DNA of 64,000 nt from an uncultured Muribaculaceae bacterium. GTDB lineage: Bacteria > Bacteroidota > Bacteroidia > Bacteroidales > Muribaculaceae. Shown here one piece after another: positions 25,899 to 35,760 of this stretch (position 1 is its first letter; every line of letters begins with the position of its first letter). The stretch lies in NCBI GenBank assembly GCA_944321685.1, contig CALUMH010000011.1:17217-81216 (forward strand), written 5' to 3'. Both the position numbers and the translations under genes were made by a program. The notes under the pieces were generated by a model. It had not been told where the DNA came from, searched no databases, and saw nothing but the letters and a program-made list of their open reading frames with translations.

Positions 25899-27062
25899 AT
25901 GAAACTTAATCTATTATTTGCTTTTTTGTTGGTGGCATTTGTTGCCGGTGCGCAACAGAATGTCGGGTATCGTGAGGGGGCAGTCGTTTCCCCGCAGGTG
26001 AATAACGATGGAACGGTCACGTTCCGTTTGCGTGCCGACAAGGCCAAGTCGGTGGCAGTGATGGGTGATTGGGCTGCCAATGGCGGGCGTGGCGAAATGG
26101 CCAGGAATGCCGATGGCGTGTGGGAATATACCACACCCGTTTTGCCATCGGAAATGTACACTTACCGCTTCGATGTTGACGGGATGGTCAATATCGACCC
26201 TACCAATCCGTTCACGCGCCGCGATGTTGGCAATGTGTTCAGTATTTTTTATGTAGATGGTGGTTGCGGCGATTATTATCAGGTGCATGATGTGCCGCAT
26301 GGCGATGTGGTTACTACATGGTATCATTCGAATGCCGCCGGGGCCGACCGCCGTCTGTCGGTGTACTTGCCGCCGCTTTATGGGAAAGAGAACCGCTGTT
26401 ATCCGGTGCTTTACTTATTGCACGGCAGCGGCGGCGATGAGACTGCATGGGTGGAACTCGGGCATGTGGCTCGCATAATGGATAACTTGATTGCACACGG
26501 CGAGGCAGAACCGATGATTGTAGTCATGCCAAACGGGAATTTCAGCAAGCAGGCTGCGGCGGGGGAAACGAATGAAAACCTTGATTACCGTCCTGTCATG
26601 ACAAATATGTTGGCCGATTATAAGAACGGAGCATATGAAATGGCATTTACCGAAATTATTGATTTCATAGACAATGAGTTCCTGACGCTTCCCGACAAGC
26701 AGCATCGTGCCGTTGCCGGATTGTCGATGGGTGGTTTCCATACATTATATATTGCATTAAATTATCCGGGATATTTTGATTACATAGGATTGTTTTCGGC
26801 AGGGTTGATGACTGATCTTGACACGACGAAAACGGCTTATAATGATGAAGATGCGAAATTGCTGAGGTTGCAGCAGACGGGATACAAGTTGTTTTGGATA
26901 GGCATAGGAGAAGATGATTTCCTGTATGACGTAAATACGGTATTCCGCAAGCGGCTCGATGAGATGGATTTCAAATATACCTATCATGAGTCGTCACGAG
27001 GTCACATTTGGGCCAATTGGCGGCAGTATTTGCTGACATTCGCTTCCCGATTATTCAAATAA
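25899..27062 (+). CDS. CBM48-like domain plus CE1-type esterase, secreted
   Basis: This 387-residue protein has a signal peptide (MKLNLLFAFLLVAFVAGAQ). Residues ~30-115 form an early-set/CBM48-like domain (FRLRADKAKSVAVMGDWAANGG, YTYRFDVDGM). An alpha/beta-hydrolase of the esterase D/CE1 type follows, with the nucleophile elbow GLSMGG (Ser276), an oxyanion-region LLHGSGGDETAW and a catalytic histidine in GHIWANW (His369). Homologues with this layout are feruloyl- or acetyl-xylan-type esterases in Bacteroidetes PULs. It stands alone between housekeeping genes here, so the substrate is open. Confidence 0.85.
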   Translation: MKLNLLFAFLLVAFVAGAQQNVGYREGAVVSPQVNNDGTVTFRLRADKAKSVAVMGDWAANGGRGEMARNADGVWEYTTPVLPSEMYTYRFDVDGMVNIDPTNPFTRRDVGNVFSIFYVDGGCGDYYQVHDVPHGDVVTTWYHSNAAGADRRLSVYLPPLYGKENRCYPVLYLLHGSGGDETAWVELGHVARIMDNLIAHGEAEPMIVVMPNGNFSKQAAAGETNENLDYRPVMTNMLADYKNGAYEMAFTEIIDFIDNEFLTLPDKQHRAVAGLSMGGFHTLYIALNYPGYFDYIGLFSAGLMTDLDTTKTAYNDEDAKLLRLQQTGYKLFWIGIGEDDFLYDVNTVFRKRLDEMDFKYTYHESSRGHIWANWRQYLLTFASRLFK

Positions 27063-27171
27063 TTTCTATTGAATTGCATTTTGGCAACGTTTTTGCATAA
27101 TGTTATTCGGGGAGGGCGCATCGGTGCCTGTGAATGTGAATTTTTGAAGTTTAAAATAAAATATAATAGTC

Positions 27172-27693
27172 ATGTTAAGTAAAAAAATCGAAGAGGCATT
27201 GAATGCCCAGATTAATGCCGAAATGTGGTCGGCCTATTTGTATCTTTCGATGGCATCATATTGCCATGCCAACGGCAAGCCTGGAATGGGAAAGTGGTTT
27301 GAAGTGCAATTCAAGGAAGAGCAGGATCATGCCATGATTTTCTTTAAATATGTGATTTCACGCGGAGGTAACGTGAACCTCAAGGCCATAGAGCCGGTTC
27401 CGACAGAATGGAATTCGACGCTGAATGTATTTGAAAGCACTCTTGCACACGAGCAGAAAGTTACAAGCCTTATCAATGACTTGTGCGCTCTTGCCACACA
27501 AGAAAATGATTATGCCACACAAAGTATGCTCAAGTGGTTTATCGACGAGCAGGTGGAAGAAGAGGAGACTGCCCAAAATATTATCGACAACTTGAAGATG
27601 ATCAATGACAACGGTTACGGGTTGTATATGCTTGACAAGGAACTCGGTGCCCGCACCTATACCCAGGCAGCTCCGCTTGCAGGAGGCGAATAA
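27172..27693 (+). CDS. ftnA: Non-heme ferritin
   Basis: This 173-residue protein has the typical bacterial ferritin length. Ferroxidase-centre segments are visible: EEALNAQINAEMWSAYLYLSMA on the first helix, KEEQDHAMIFFKY on the second, and WFIDEQVEEEETA on the third, containing the expected Glu/His ligands. It forms a 24-subunit cage storing iron in the cytoplasm. It has its own gap upstream and a strong terminator downstream, so it is monocistronic. Confidence 0.95.
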   Translation: MLSKKIEEALNAQINAEMWSAYLYLSMASYCHANGKPGMGKWFEVQFKEEQDHAMIFFKYVISRGGNVNLKAIEPVPTEWNSTLNVFESTLAHEQKVTSLINDLCALATQENDYATQSMLKWFIDEQVEEEETAQNIIDNLKMINDNGYGLYMLDKELGARTYTQAAPLAGGE

Positions 27694-28016
27694 TTTTGTA
27701 CAACAGCTTGAAAAAAGCGATAACAGAGCCACGGTGACACAATGTGTGTTGCCGTGGCTTTTTTGTGTGAAGCATTTGGCTGCAAGTGAGATAAAAACCT
27801 GAATAATCTTGTACAACGAGACATTTTTTATGGAAACAATGCTCGTATGATTAGATTAATGCTGTTATTCTTGTCATATTTTGATGAGAATAATTGCTAT
27901 ATTCGTTCCGAATGTATAATTGAGCGTGTGTTGCAAAAAATTCAATTCCCCAGACTTTGCCAACGTGTCACCCAAGACGAACGTACAAGTCACGAAGTCT
28001 CCTAACTAATATAAAT
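27694..28016. other. Gap between ferritin and the insertion element
   Basis: Apart from the ferritin terminator at its left end, the gap shows no convincing ORF, RNA or promoter. It is AT-rich. Confidence 0.6.
27727..27765 (+). terminator. Rho-independent terminator after ferritin
   Basis: agccacgg (27727-27734) pairs with ccgtggct (27752-27759), followed by six T residues. Confidence 0.9.
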
Positions 28017-28036
28017 GTAGAGACGCGATTCATCGC
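28017..28036. repeat. Dispersed palindrome family, left part flanking the IS
   Basis: gtagagacgcgattcatcgc matches the first 20 bp of the family and directly abuts the IS left end. The right part is at 29431-29450. Confidence 0.9.
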
Positions 28037-29430
28037 ACAAGTGTCCGGTAAAAATTTTAACAAATGCTTTAATGCGCTTTTTTCAGAGTTGTAACTATCA
28101 TTTTGTTATAAGCATACCGTCAAAAAGCGAAGGCCATTTTAAAGTTTGCTTGTCATATTCATGTGCATGTGCAAGTAGGTCCTGTATCCACTTTTTTTCA
28201 GTCAGGCAAGTGCTCAGTATTCTGGCAGCCTCGTATGTTGAGAATCCCCGACAGTGGTTGTCGGCCGCCATTGCAATAATGCAGAAAGCAGTGATGGCGG
28301 TATATATTTGAATGGAGACGGCATTAGCCGATGTGCCGAAGAAATCCTCAATCCTCAGGTGCTGCTTGATCCATTTGAAAAACAACTCGATTTCCCATCG
28401 TTTTTTGTAAGCCACAGCGACGGTTCCGGCGTCCAGTTCCATTTGTTGGTGATAAACCTCAGCAGTTCATTCTTCTCGCTACAATAATAGTCCACCATCC
28501 TCAACGGTACGGAATATGCCGCCTTTGCCACACTGTTGCCGAATACGACCACCTTGTCGGACATTATACCCCGTCCGACAATTGGCTCACGGCTGTACAC
28601 CTCATTCAGGCGCATCCTCTTGCGCGGCCTTGCCACGAACCAAGCCCCGCATCCGTTTATCTTCGCCAACGCGCATGTCTTGATATATGCCTTGTCGAAA
28701 ACATAGAGGCATCCTTCCCTGTAACGGTAGTACTCCATGAAGAACTGGTCGCGTTCCTCGTTGCCCGTTACAAGGCACATGGCCGGAATCCGCTTGAATA
28801 TGTCATACAAGGTGCGCAGCTTTATGCCACCGCCGTTACGTTGCGGTACCGACCACGGGAACCTCCCGAGGTCGAGGTGGACGGTTGAAGAATCAATGGC
28901 GAAGAAACCGGCCACTTGCGTTCCGTCGAAAATCCTACGAAGTTCCGATTTACACGTGCGTACGGATGACGACGCCCTCTCCATCATACGGTGTGCCATC
29001 TCACGGTATATGGCCACGTCGCGTTTGCTGTTCGCCTCCGCCAATGTCGAGCGGGCCACAGACTTGCCCATGCCTAGACGGTACAACTTATCGGAGTGCG
29101 CCAGCAACGACATCTCTATGTCGCGCAGGCTCGCACGGGAAGTAAGTTGAGCCCATAACATGACCAACAAGTGGTTCCAACAAGTGAAGCTCTTGACATA
29201 CTTGTTACCGCCGTATTTTTTCACGAGGTACTCGAAATAATCACGGTCCAGATACTGGCACAGCTGATTGAAAACGTAAGGAATTTGCCGCATTTTGTAG
29301 CATTTTGCTATTTGCGCAAATATACCACAATACTACATATTCTTAAATCCTCCGAGTCGTAAAACCACAACTAAAATACTGTATATCAGATGTTTTACAT
29401 CGGTTGTTAATTTTTTTACCGGACACTTGT
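28037..29430 (-). mobile_element. IS4-family insertion sequence (1394 bp)
   Basis: Terminal inverted repeats of 27 bp with two mismatches lie at 28037-28063 and 29404-29430, both beginning acaagtgtccggtaaaaa when read inward. One transposase on the minus strand fills the element. The transposase carries IS4-type DDE motifs and the Y-R-E-K signature, but in two frames. The element lies exactly inside a copy of the dispersed palindrome: 20-bp half-sites in inverted orientation touch both ends. The 12-bp sequences adjoining the ends (gcgattcatcgc on the left, gcgatgaatcgc on the right) differ only at the two central bases, so they may be a target duplication of IS4-like length. Confidence 0.9.
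28098..29293 (-). pseudogene. IS4-family transposase, frameshifted
   Basis: Frame one starts at 29293 (MRQIPYVFNQLCQYLDRDYF) and carries the first two catalytic aspartates: Asp134 in FAIDSSTVHLDL and Asp200 in YVFDKAYIK. It runs off into a foreign tail after ELLRFITN. The continuation is in another frame from about 28442 (MELDAGTVAVAYKKRWEIELFF) and holds the third acidic residue in a perfect Y-2-R-3-E-6-K signature (YKKRWEIELFFKWIK). The junction is at aacaaatgg on the coding strand; adding one A would restore a single ~397-residue protein. Most IS4 members use one ORF, so this is probably an inactivating one-base deletion. Programmed -1 slippage is less likely because there is no classical heptamer. 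Confidence 0.85.
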
Positions 29431-29450
29431 GCGATGAATCGCGTCTCTAC
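29431..29450. repeat. Dispersed palindrome family, right part flanking the IS
   Basis: gcgatgaatcgcgtctctac is the exact reverse complement of the 20 bp at 28017-28036 and begins where the IS right end stops. Confidence 0.9.
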
Positions 29451-29845
29451 TCGTCATACATTTTCAGAGCAAATTTTAGGATATTCAAGATATTATGCAG
29501 TTTAATGGAAATAAGTGAAGAAGTCAGGAAAAAATTCAATTCTTGTGGCCGCTGCCGAAGGTGGGCGAAGTACCAATTATTTGTTGAGACATGATGCTTG
29601 AGTGATGCTTTTTGAGTGTTTTATTGTCAAATGTTTTGCATAATAACGCATATTGTTGTATTTTTGCAACCGATATGCGCATTTTTATAAATTGGTGTTC
29701 CTCTTTAGGGGTGTGCATTAGAAATGGGTACGCAGCCTTTGGTTGTATTCTTGAATGAGTAATGGCGTTTGTTTCAATGCCCGGTGAGGGGATAAGGCAC
29801 ACGCAACTATGTCGAGATAATAGTAATGTCTCTATTAATAGAATT
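29451..29845. other. Gap with promoter and long leader before the metalloprotease operon
   Basis: The 395-bp gap contains the promoter at 29635-29666 and a leader of about 180 nt. An in-frame ATG at 29762 would add 28 residues before the signal peptide and is not favoured. Nothing else is recognised. Confidence 0.6.
29635..29666 (+). promoter_or_regulatory. Bacteroidetes-type promoter for the metalloprotease-SusCD operon
   Basis: TTTG (29635-29638), a 20-bp spacer, then TATTTTTG (29659-29666), an exact TAnnTTTG. Start codon 29846 is ~180 bp downstream. Confidence 0.65.
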
Positions 29846-32437
29846 ATGAGAATAAGGAAAATAGGTTTGTTTATTGTCGCATCTGCTGTTTTGGCTGTTC
29901 CGGCCACTGCCGATGCCGCATTTTGGAACAAGTGGTTCAAGAAAGGGAAAGCCGACACGACCGAGGTGGCCGAGCAAGATCCCGAAAAAGTGCAGGAATT
30001 TGGCAAAATCATGTATAATGCCACCGGTGAGAGCCATGGCATGATGAATGTGTATGAATACAAAGACGATTATTATTTTGAGGTACCTGTTGCCTTGATG
30101 GGGCGTGATATGCTCGTTGTCAATAAGTTGACATTCGTGCCATCGGAGCTTAACGAGGCCGGAGTGAACCGCGGTACAAATTATCAGACCCTTATGGTGC
30201 GCTTCGGTGTTGATTCGGCATTGACTCATGTAAGTATGCGCCAACAGCGTCCGTTGCCCGATGTTCCCCAAGGAGATGCCATTGCCCGTTCTATTGCCGA
30301 AAATTATATTTCGCCAATAATAGAGAATTTCGAGGTAGTGGGGCATTCAAAGGATTCCACTGCCGTAATGATAAAAGTCACCGACCTTTTCAATGGTCAA
30401 AACACCATAATCAACGATGTGTTCAATAATATCAACCTTGGCACGTCGGCCAATAAGAACTTGTCGCGAATTGTGAGAGTGGAGGCTTTCGACAACAATG
30501 TGATAGCACATAGCGAATTGACGACGAAGGTGACCGAAGGAATGGAGTCGGTATATGTGACTGTGGGAGTTAGCTGCTCTATAGTGTTGCTGCCCGAAGT
30601 TCCCATGCAGGCCCGGCTTGACACACCGCGCATAGGCTATTTTACAACCGATAAACTGTATTACAGCGATGACCAGCAAAAGGTTGACACCCGCAAATAT
30701 ATTACTCGGTGGAGGCTTGTTCCGAGCGACACTGCCGCATATTTGCGCGGAGAAGCGGTTCCGCCTGTGAAACCTATCAAATTCTATATTGACAACAGCG
30801 TACCCGAAAAATGGAGGCCATACCTCATTGAAGGTATTACCGACTGGAACTGTGTGTTCGAGAGCATAGGGTTTAAAGACGCCATAGTGGTGGAGCAATA
30901 TCCCGATACCGTGGCTACCGATGACATCAACTATTCGACACTCACGTATGCGGCCAGTACCAAGATGAATGCCATGGGGCCATCGACGCTTGACCCCCGC
31001 ACGGGAGAAATTCTTGAAGCCGACATCATGTGGTGGCACAATGTGCTGTCGATGCTGCAACAGTGGATTACAGTGCAAACCGGTGCAATAAACCCGGCTG
31101 CCCGCACAACTTTGTTGCCCGATAGCCTTATGGGCGATGCCATGCGTTTTGTGGTGTGCCACGAAGTGGGTCACTCGCTCGGTTTGCGCCACAATATGAT
31201 AGCATCAAACGCCATTCCCACCGATTCGCTGCGGTCGAAACAGTTTACCGACCGGTTCAACAGCACTTCGTCATCGATAATGGACTATGCCCGATTTAAT
31301 TATGTGGCTCAGCCCGGCGATGGTGTTACGCACGTTTCGCCGCACATAGGCCCGTATGATTATATGGCAATAGAATATGCTTACCGGTGGTATCCCAATG
31401 CCGATAGTGAAGAAAACGGGTTGCAAGAGTTGCTTGCATCGCACACAGGGCCGCTTTACAAGTTCAGCGAGGCACAGCCGTCGCGCGATGCTGTTGACCC
31501 CCGTGCGCAAAGCGAGGATCTCGGCGACGATGCCGTTCGTTCGTCGCAACTCGGTATCGAAAACTTGAAAGTGGTTATGGACAACCTCATAGCATGGACG
31601 ACCACAGGAGAGCGAAACCAAACGTATGACGAGGCTTCGCGCCTGTATTACGCCGTGGTCAACCAGTGGAATTATTACCTTTATCATGTGCTTGCCAATG
31701 TGGGTGGCATATACATTGAAAACACTACCGTTGGCGACGGGGTGAAGACTTTCACCTATGTCGAAAAAGAAAAACAGAAAGCGGCAGTGAAATTCCTTAT
31801 AGATAATGTGTTCACCACTCAAGACTGGCTTTTCAATACCGAAATTTCGGATTATACGTTCCTTAATCGCAACACTCCTAACGGGGTGGTGGAATATTCC
31901 CCTTCGCAGATATTCAAGAATGCCCAGGCATACCTGTTTTTTGATTTGCTTTACAACGACCGTCTGCTGCGAATGCTTGAAAACGAAAGCCGTAATGGCA
32001 AGGACGCATATACCACGGTTGACCTGATGAACGACTTGCACCGCAGCATCTTCGGTGTGACCATACGCGGCGGCTTGCCCACGGTGAGCGAGCGCAACAC
32101 GCAAAAGCTTTTTGTCGATGCCCTTATCACGGCAGCTTCGGCCTCGGAAGGGATAAAGGTCAACCGTTCTATAATGGGCGGACAGATACTCGACCCCGAC
32201 GATTGCAGTATATGCCCATATCATGCCGCCGACATCGAGCGCAGCGGAACACGCCGCGAGCTAAGTTTCTATGGCTCGCAGATAGCCCGCACTAGCGATG
32301 CAATATCGGTTAAACGTGGAGAGCTGTTGCGTATAAAAGACTTGTTGACAAGCCGTTCAGGTACTTCTGACGAAGCAACTCGTTATCACTATAAAGATTT
32401 GATTTTGAGAATCGAGAATGCTCTTGAAATAAAATAG
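29846..32437 (+). CDS. Zinc-dependent metzincin-type metalloprotease, secreted
   Basis: With start ATG 29846 (MRIRKIGLFIVASAVLAVPATADA) this is an 863-residue protein with a signal peptide. The active site is CHEVGHSLGLRHN: His439, Glu440, His443 and His449 give the extended HExxHxxGxxH zinc motif of metzincins. The N-terminal ~300 residues and the region after the active site match the DUF5117/DUF5118/DUF4953 layout of Bacteroidetes zinc-dependent metalloproteases. It should act in the periplasm or outside the cell on proteins or peptides. It is the first gene of an operon with susC/susD-like genes (40 bp gap), which suggests that its products are imported. Confidence 0.88.
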   Translation: MRIRKIGLFIVASAVLAVPATADAAFWNKWFKKGKADTTEVAEQDPEKVQEFGKIMYNATGESHGMMNVYEYKDDYYFEVPVALMGRDMLVVNKLTFVPSELNEAGVNRGTNYQTLMVRFGVDSALTHVSMRQQRPLPDVPQGDAIARSIAENYISPIIENFEVVGHSKDSTAVMIKVTDLFNGQNTIINDVFNNINLGTSANKNLSRIVRVEAFDNNVIAHSELTTKVTEGMESVYVTVGVSCSIVLLPEVPMQARLDTPRIGYFTTDKLYYSDDQQKVDTRKYITRWRLVPSDTAAYLRGEAVPPVKPIKFYIDNSVPEKWRPYLIEGITDWNCVFESIGFKDAIVVEQYPDTVATDDINYSTLTYAASTKMNAMGPSTLDPRTGEILEADIMWWHNVLSMLQQWITVQTGAINPAARTTLLPDSLMGDAMRFVVCHEVGHSLGLRHNMIASNAIPTDSLRSKQFTDRFNSTSSSIMDYARFNYVAQPGDGVTHVSPHIGPYDYMAIEYAYRWYPNADSEENGLQELLASHTGPLYKFSEAQPSRDAVDPRAQSEDLGDDAVRSSQLGIENLKVVMDNLIAWTTTGERNQTYDEASRLYYAVVNQWNYYLYHVLANVGGIYIENTTVGDGVKTFTYVEKEKQKAAVKFLIDNVFTTQDWLFNTEISDYTFLNRNTPNGVVEYSPSQIFKNAQAYLFFDLLYNDRLLRMLENESRNGKDAYTTVDLMNDLHRSIFGVTIRGGLPTVSERNTQKLFVDALITAASASEGIKVNRSIMGGQILDPDDCSICPYHAADIERSGTRRELSFYGSQIARTSDAISVKRGELLRIKDLLTSRSGTSDEATRYHYKDLILRIENALEIK

Positions 32438-32477
32438 ACTTATTCATAACACTACTATTATACTATTTTACATTATA

Positions 32478-35400
32478 ATGAAAAAATTCATTTTATTTTT
32501 GTTGTTATCAGTGGTTTCGGCTACAGCGGCAGTTGCATCGGTGACGGTAAAAGGCCGCGTGGTTGATGCCGGAGACCAACAGCCGCTTGTGGGGGCTACG
32601 ATAATTGTGCCTGAGAAGGCACTCGAAGCAGCCGGAAGCAGCAGGCGCAATGTGAACGCGCTTACAGACATTGACGGGAATTTCACCATTGTTATTCCCG
32701 ATGGGATTACGGCGGTGGATTGCCGTTATGTGGGATATGCGCCAATTACTGTGGAATTAAAAGGAAACCTCGACCACTTGGTTATTCCCATGACGGCTGC
32801 TTCTACCGAGTTGAGCGAAGTGGTGGTTACAGGTTATCAAAAAATCGAAAAGCGTAAACTTACGGCAGCCATACAGACGGTGGCTGTGAACGACAATATG
32901 CTGGGTAGCGCGATGAACATCGACCAAGCCCTTGCCGGACAGGTGGCCGGACTTTCGTCGGTGACTTCGACCGGTGCGCCGGGTGCTTCGCCCAAGATTC
33001 GCATTCGTGGTACGGCATCGCTCAATGGCACACAGGAACCGCTGTGGGTGCTCGACGGTATCCCGCTTGAAGGTACCACGCTGCCTACGATGGAAGACTT
33101 GAAAGACATCGATGAGATATATTCGACTTCGATTGCAGGCATCAATCCAGCCGATATCGAGACGATAACCGTGCTTAAAGATGCCGCCGCCACTGCCATA
33201 TATGGGGCGCGTGCTGCCAATGGCGTGATTGTAATCACCACGAAATCGGGCCGTTCGGGTGTACCGAAGGTGAATTTTTCCACGCGCATCACCTATTCGC
33301 CAAAGACAGGTATCGATCGCCTGAACCTGCTCGACAGCAACGAGAAGGTAGATCTTGAACTTGCCCTGCTTGGTACGTCATACACCTACAGGGAAAACAA
33401 GGGCCAGGTGGCCCGCATCATTGCCGCAGCCGGAGAAACTAATGCCTACAAGGCAGGTGGTTGGGGAGCGCTGTCGGGCAGCACCCAAGCGCAGATAACC
33501 CAATTGCGCAATATCAATACCGACTGGAACGACATATTGTTTCGTAACACCGTGAGCCAGGAATACAATTTGAGCGTATCGGGAGGAAACGATAAGGCCA
33601 CATATTATACTTCGGTAGGTTATACCGATGAGCGCGGCAATGTAGTGGGTGTCGAGGCCAATCGTTTGAATGTGACGGCCAAGGCATCTTATCGCCTGAG
33701 CCGCAGGTTGCGTGTGGGCGCGTCGCTATTTGCCAATCGCCGTGTTAACAAGTCAAACCTTACCGATGCCGACGGTTTTACCAACCCGGTTTATTATTCA
33801 CGCCGTGCCAATCCGTATCAAACTCCTTTCAATGAAGATGGCTCATATAACTATGACGTTGACATTCAGGGGCGTGAAGATTCCGAGTTGATGTTTAACA
33901 TATTTGAAGAACGCGATGGAACCAGTTACGAACTTGAATCAAAATCGGTGACTGCGATTTTCGATGGGGAGTTTCGTTTCAACGATCAATTCAAGGTGTT
34001 TACACAACTCGGCTTGCAACTTGACGACAGCAACAAGGATGAAATAGCCGACGGCAACACTTATGCGATGCGCAAAGATGTGGAGCGCACCACGCTTGCC
34101 ACATTGGGCGGAGAGTCGTTCCTGCCCGAAGGTGGCAAGAAAACCGCTTCGTCGAGCACACAGCGGCAGGTGACATGGAAATTACAAGGCGAATATTCCG
34201 ACAAGTTTGCCGACATTCATGAGGTGGAATTAATGGCAGGTACCGAAATCCGTAAGACGTGGTATGAATCGGTTTCGGCTACAGGTTACGGTTACGACCG
34301 CAAAACGTTGCAGACCAAGCCTGTGATATTCCCCGATGAAAGTTGGGCTGAATTATATCCGCTGTATGCCGAGACTTATACCGAGAATGCTTTTGCTTCG
34401 TTCTATGCAACCGGTTCGTACTCGTTGTTGGGTCGCTACACCATAGGCGGCAGTGTGCGTATGGACGGCTCGGATATGTTTGGCGTGGCCAAAAAATACC
34501 GTTTCTTGCCGCTTTATTCAGTGAGCGGATTGTGGCGGTTGAGCGATGAACCGTTCATGGAAGATGCCGAGTGGCTTGATAACCTTGCCTTGCGTGTGTC
34601 ATACGGTATTCAAGGAAACATCGACAAAAATACGTCGTCATATGTGATGGGTGACTATAACAATGTGACAATACTGCCCGGTGTTACCGAGGAGATTATA
34701 TCGGTGTCAACGCCGCCCAACAGCCGCTTGCGTTGGGAAAAGACCAAGACATTTTCGACCGGTATCGACTTCGGCGTGCTTAACAATGCCATCAATCTGA
34801 GCGTGGATTTCTATAACCGTAACGGTTCCGACCTTATCGCAGCACGTATGTTGCCGCTTGAAACCGGTTATGTGCAGATGCTTGTAAACTGGGCAAGTAT
34901 GCGTAACACAGGTGTGGAAGTGACCATTGCCTCGCGCAATATACACACTCCCGACTTTATGTGGACCACCAATTTCAATTTCGCATGGAATGCCAATAAG
35001 GTGTTGCGTGAAGAAATTCCGTCGAATCAAACCACGCCGGGGCGTGAAGGGTATCCGGTGGGTGCATTGTTTGCTTTGAAATCGGCAGGGCTTGACGAAG
35101 ACGGGTATCCGTTGTTTTACAATAAGCAGGGCGAAGTGGTGACTGCCACCGAGTTGCTCAAGCTTAACTCGGCCGGGGCAAGTACTCTCACGGCCGAAGA
35201 GCAACGCAACCTGTACAGCTACATAGGTTCGACCGATCCTCTTTTCTCGGGCGGCTTGATGAACACGTTTACCTATAAGAATTGGGAACTTAGCTTGAAC
35301 TTTATTTTCAACCTCAAGTCGTATGTGCGTTGCTCGCCGTCGTACAGCCCGGCCAATTATGACCGCGGAATGAACAGCAATCGTGACATACTTAACCGTT

Positions 35401-35744
35401 GGACTCCGGATAACACCAACACCACGTTCCCTGTGCTGATGAACAGCAGCGACCGCCCGGCCGAATACATACAGTATGCCGAATATTCGCTTTACAGTTC
35501 GCTCGACACTTGGGTGAAACGCAACGACCATGTGCGCTTGCAAAATCTGCGCCTTGCTTACACATTGCCGTCGGAAATAAGCCGAAAGGCCAATATGGAG
35601 CGCGTGACCATAGGTCTTGAAGCAAGGAACCTGTTGGTTTTTGGTGCTGATTACACCAATTATTTGGACCCCGAAACCATGGGTAACGAGTTTGCTCAGC
35701 CCATTCCCAAGTCGTTCTCGTTTAACTTGAATGTTACATTCTAA
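32478..35744 (+). CDS. SusC/RagA-family TonB-dependent transporter (second pair)
   Basis: This 1088-residue protein has a signal peptide (MKKFILFLLLSVVSATAAVAS), an N-terminal carboxypeptidase-regulatory-like domain (VTVKGRVVDAGDQQPLVGATI), a TonB-box-like ELSEVVVTGYQ, a plug domain (IRIRGTASLNGTQEPLWVLDG, ITVLKDAAATAIYGARAANG) and a beta-barrel ending in FNLNVTF. A longer regulatory domain than usual is caused by an insertion (IVPEKALEAAGSSRRNVNALTD). Its neighbour is a metalloprotease rather than a glycosidase. In Porphyromonas the RagA/RagB pair imports peptides, so a peptide substrate is plausible here. Confidence 0.93.
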   Translation: MKKFILFLLLSVVSATAAVASVTVKGRVVDAGDQQPLVGATIIVPEKALEAAGSSRRNVNALTDIDGNFTIVIPDGITAVDCRYVGYAPITVELKGNLDHLVIPMTAASTELSEVVVTGYQKIEKRKLTAAIQTVAVNDNMLGSAMNIDQALAGQVAGLSSVTSTGAPGASPKIRIRGTASLNGTQEPLWVLDGIPLEGTTLPTMEDLKDIDEIYSTSIAGINPADIETITVLKDAAATAIYGARAANGVIVITTKSGRSGVPKVNFSTRITYSPKTGIDRLNLLDSNEKVDLELALLGTSYTYRENKGQVARIIAAAGETNAYKAGGWGALSGSTQAQITQLRNINTDWNDILFRNTVSQEYNLSVSGGNDKATYYTSVGYTDERGNVVGVEANRLNVTAKASYRLSRRLRVGASLFANRRVNKSNLTDADGFTNPVYYSRRANPYQTPFNEDGSYNYDVDIQGREDSELMFNIFEERDGTSYELESKSVTAIFDGEFRFNDQFKVFTQLGLQLDDSNKDEIADGNTYAMRKDVERTTLATLGGESFLPEGGKKTASSSTQRQVTWKLQGEYSDKFADIHEVELMAGTEIRKTWYESVSATGYGYDRKTLQTKPVIFPDESWAELYPLYAETYTENAFASFYATGSYSLLGRYTIGGSVRMDGSDMFGVAKKYRFLPLYSVSGLWRLSDEPFMEDAEWLDNLALRVSYGIQGNIDKNTSSYVMGDYNNVTILPGVTEEIISVSTPPNSRLRWEKTKTFSTGIDFGVLNNAINLSVDFYNRNGSDLIAARMLPLETGYVQMLVNWASMRNTGVEVTIASRNIHTPDFMWTTNFNFAWNANKVLREEIPSNQTTPGREGYPVGALFALKSAGLDEDGYPLFYNKQGEVVTATELLKLNSAGASTLTAEEQRNLYSYIGSTDPLFSGGLMNTFTYKNWELSLNFIFNLKSYVRCSPSYSPANYDRGMNSNRDILNRWTPDNTNTTFPVLMNSSDRPAEYIQYAEYSLYSSLDTWVKRNDHVRLQNLRLAYTLPSEISRKANMERVTIGLEARNLLVFGADYTNYLDPETMGNEFAQPIPKSFSFNLNVTF

Positions 35745-35760
35745 AAAAAGTTTGACACCG

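Noticed and set aside
25679..25902. Short ORFs between the GGGtGRT and esterase genes
   Set aside because: They overlap the terminator stem and the promoter box; no start context or homology features.
28072..28487. Plus-strand ORFs over the IS right part of the transposase
   Set aside because: Antisense to the transposase C-terminal half.
29762..29845. Upstream start for the metalloprotease
   Set aside because: It would place 28 hydrophilic residues before a good signal peptide; ATG 29846 is preferred.
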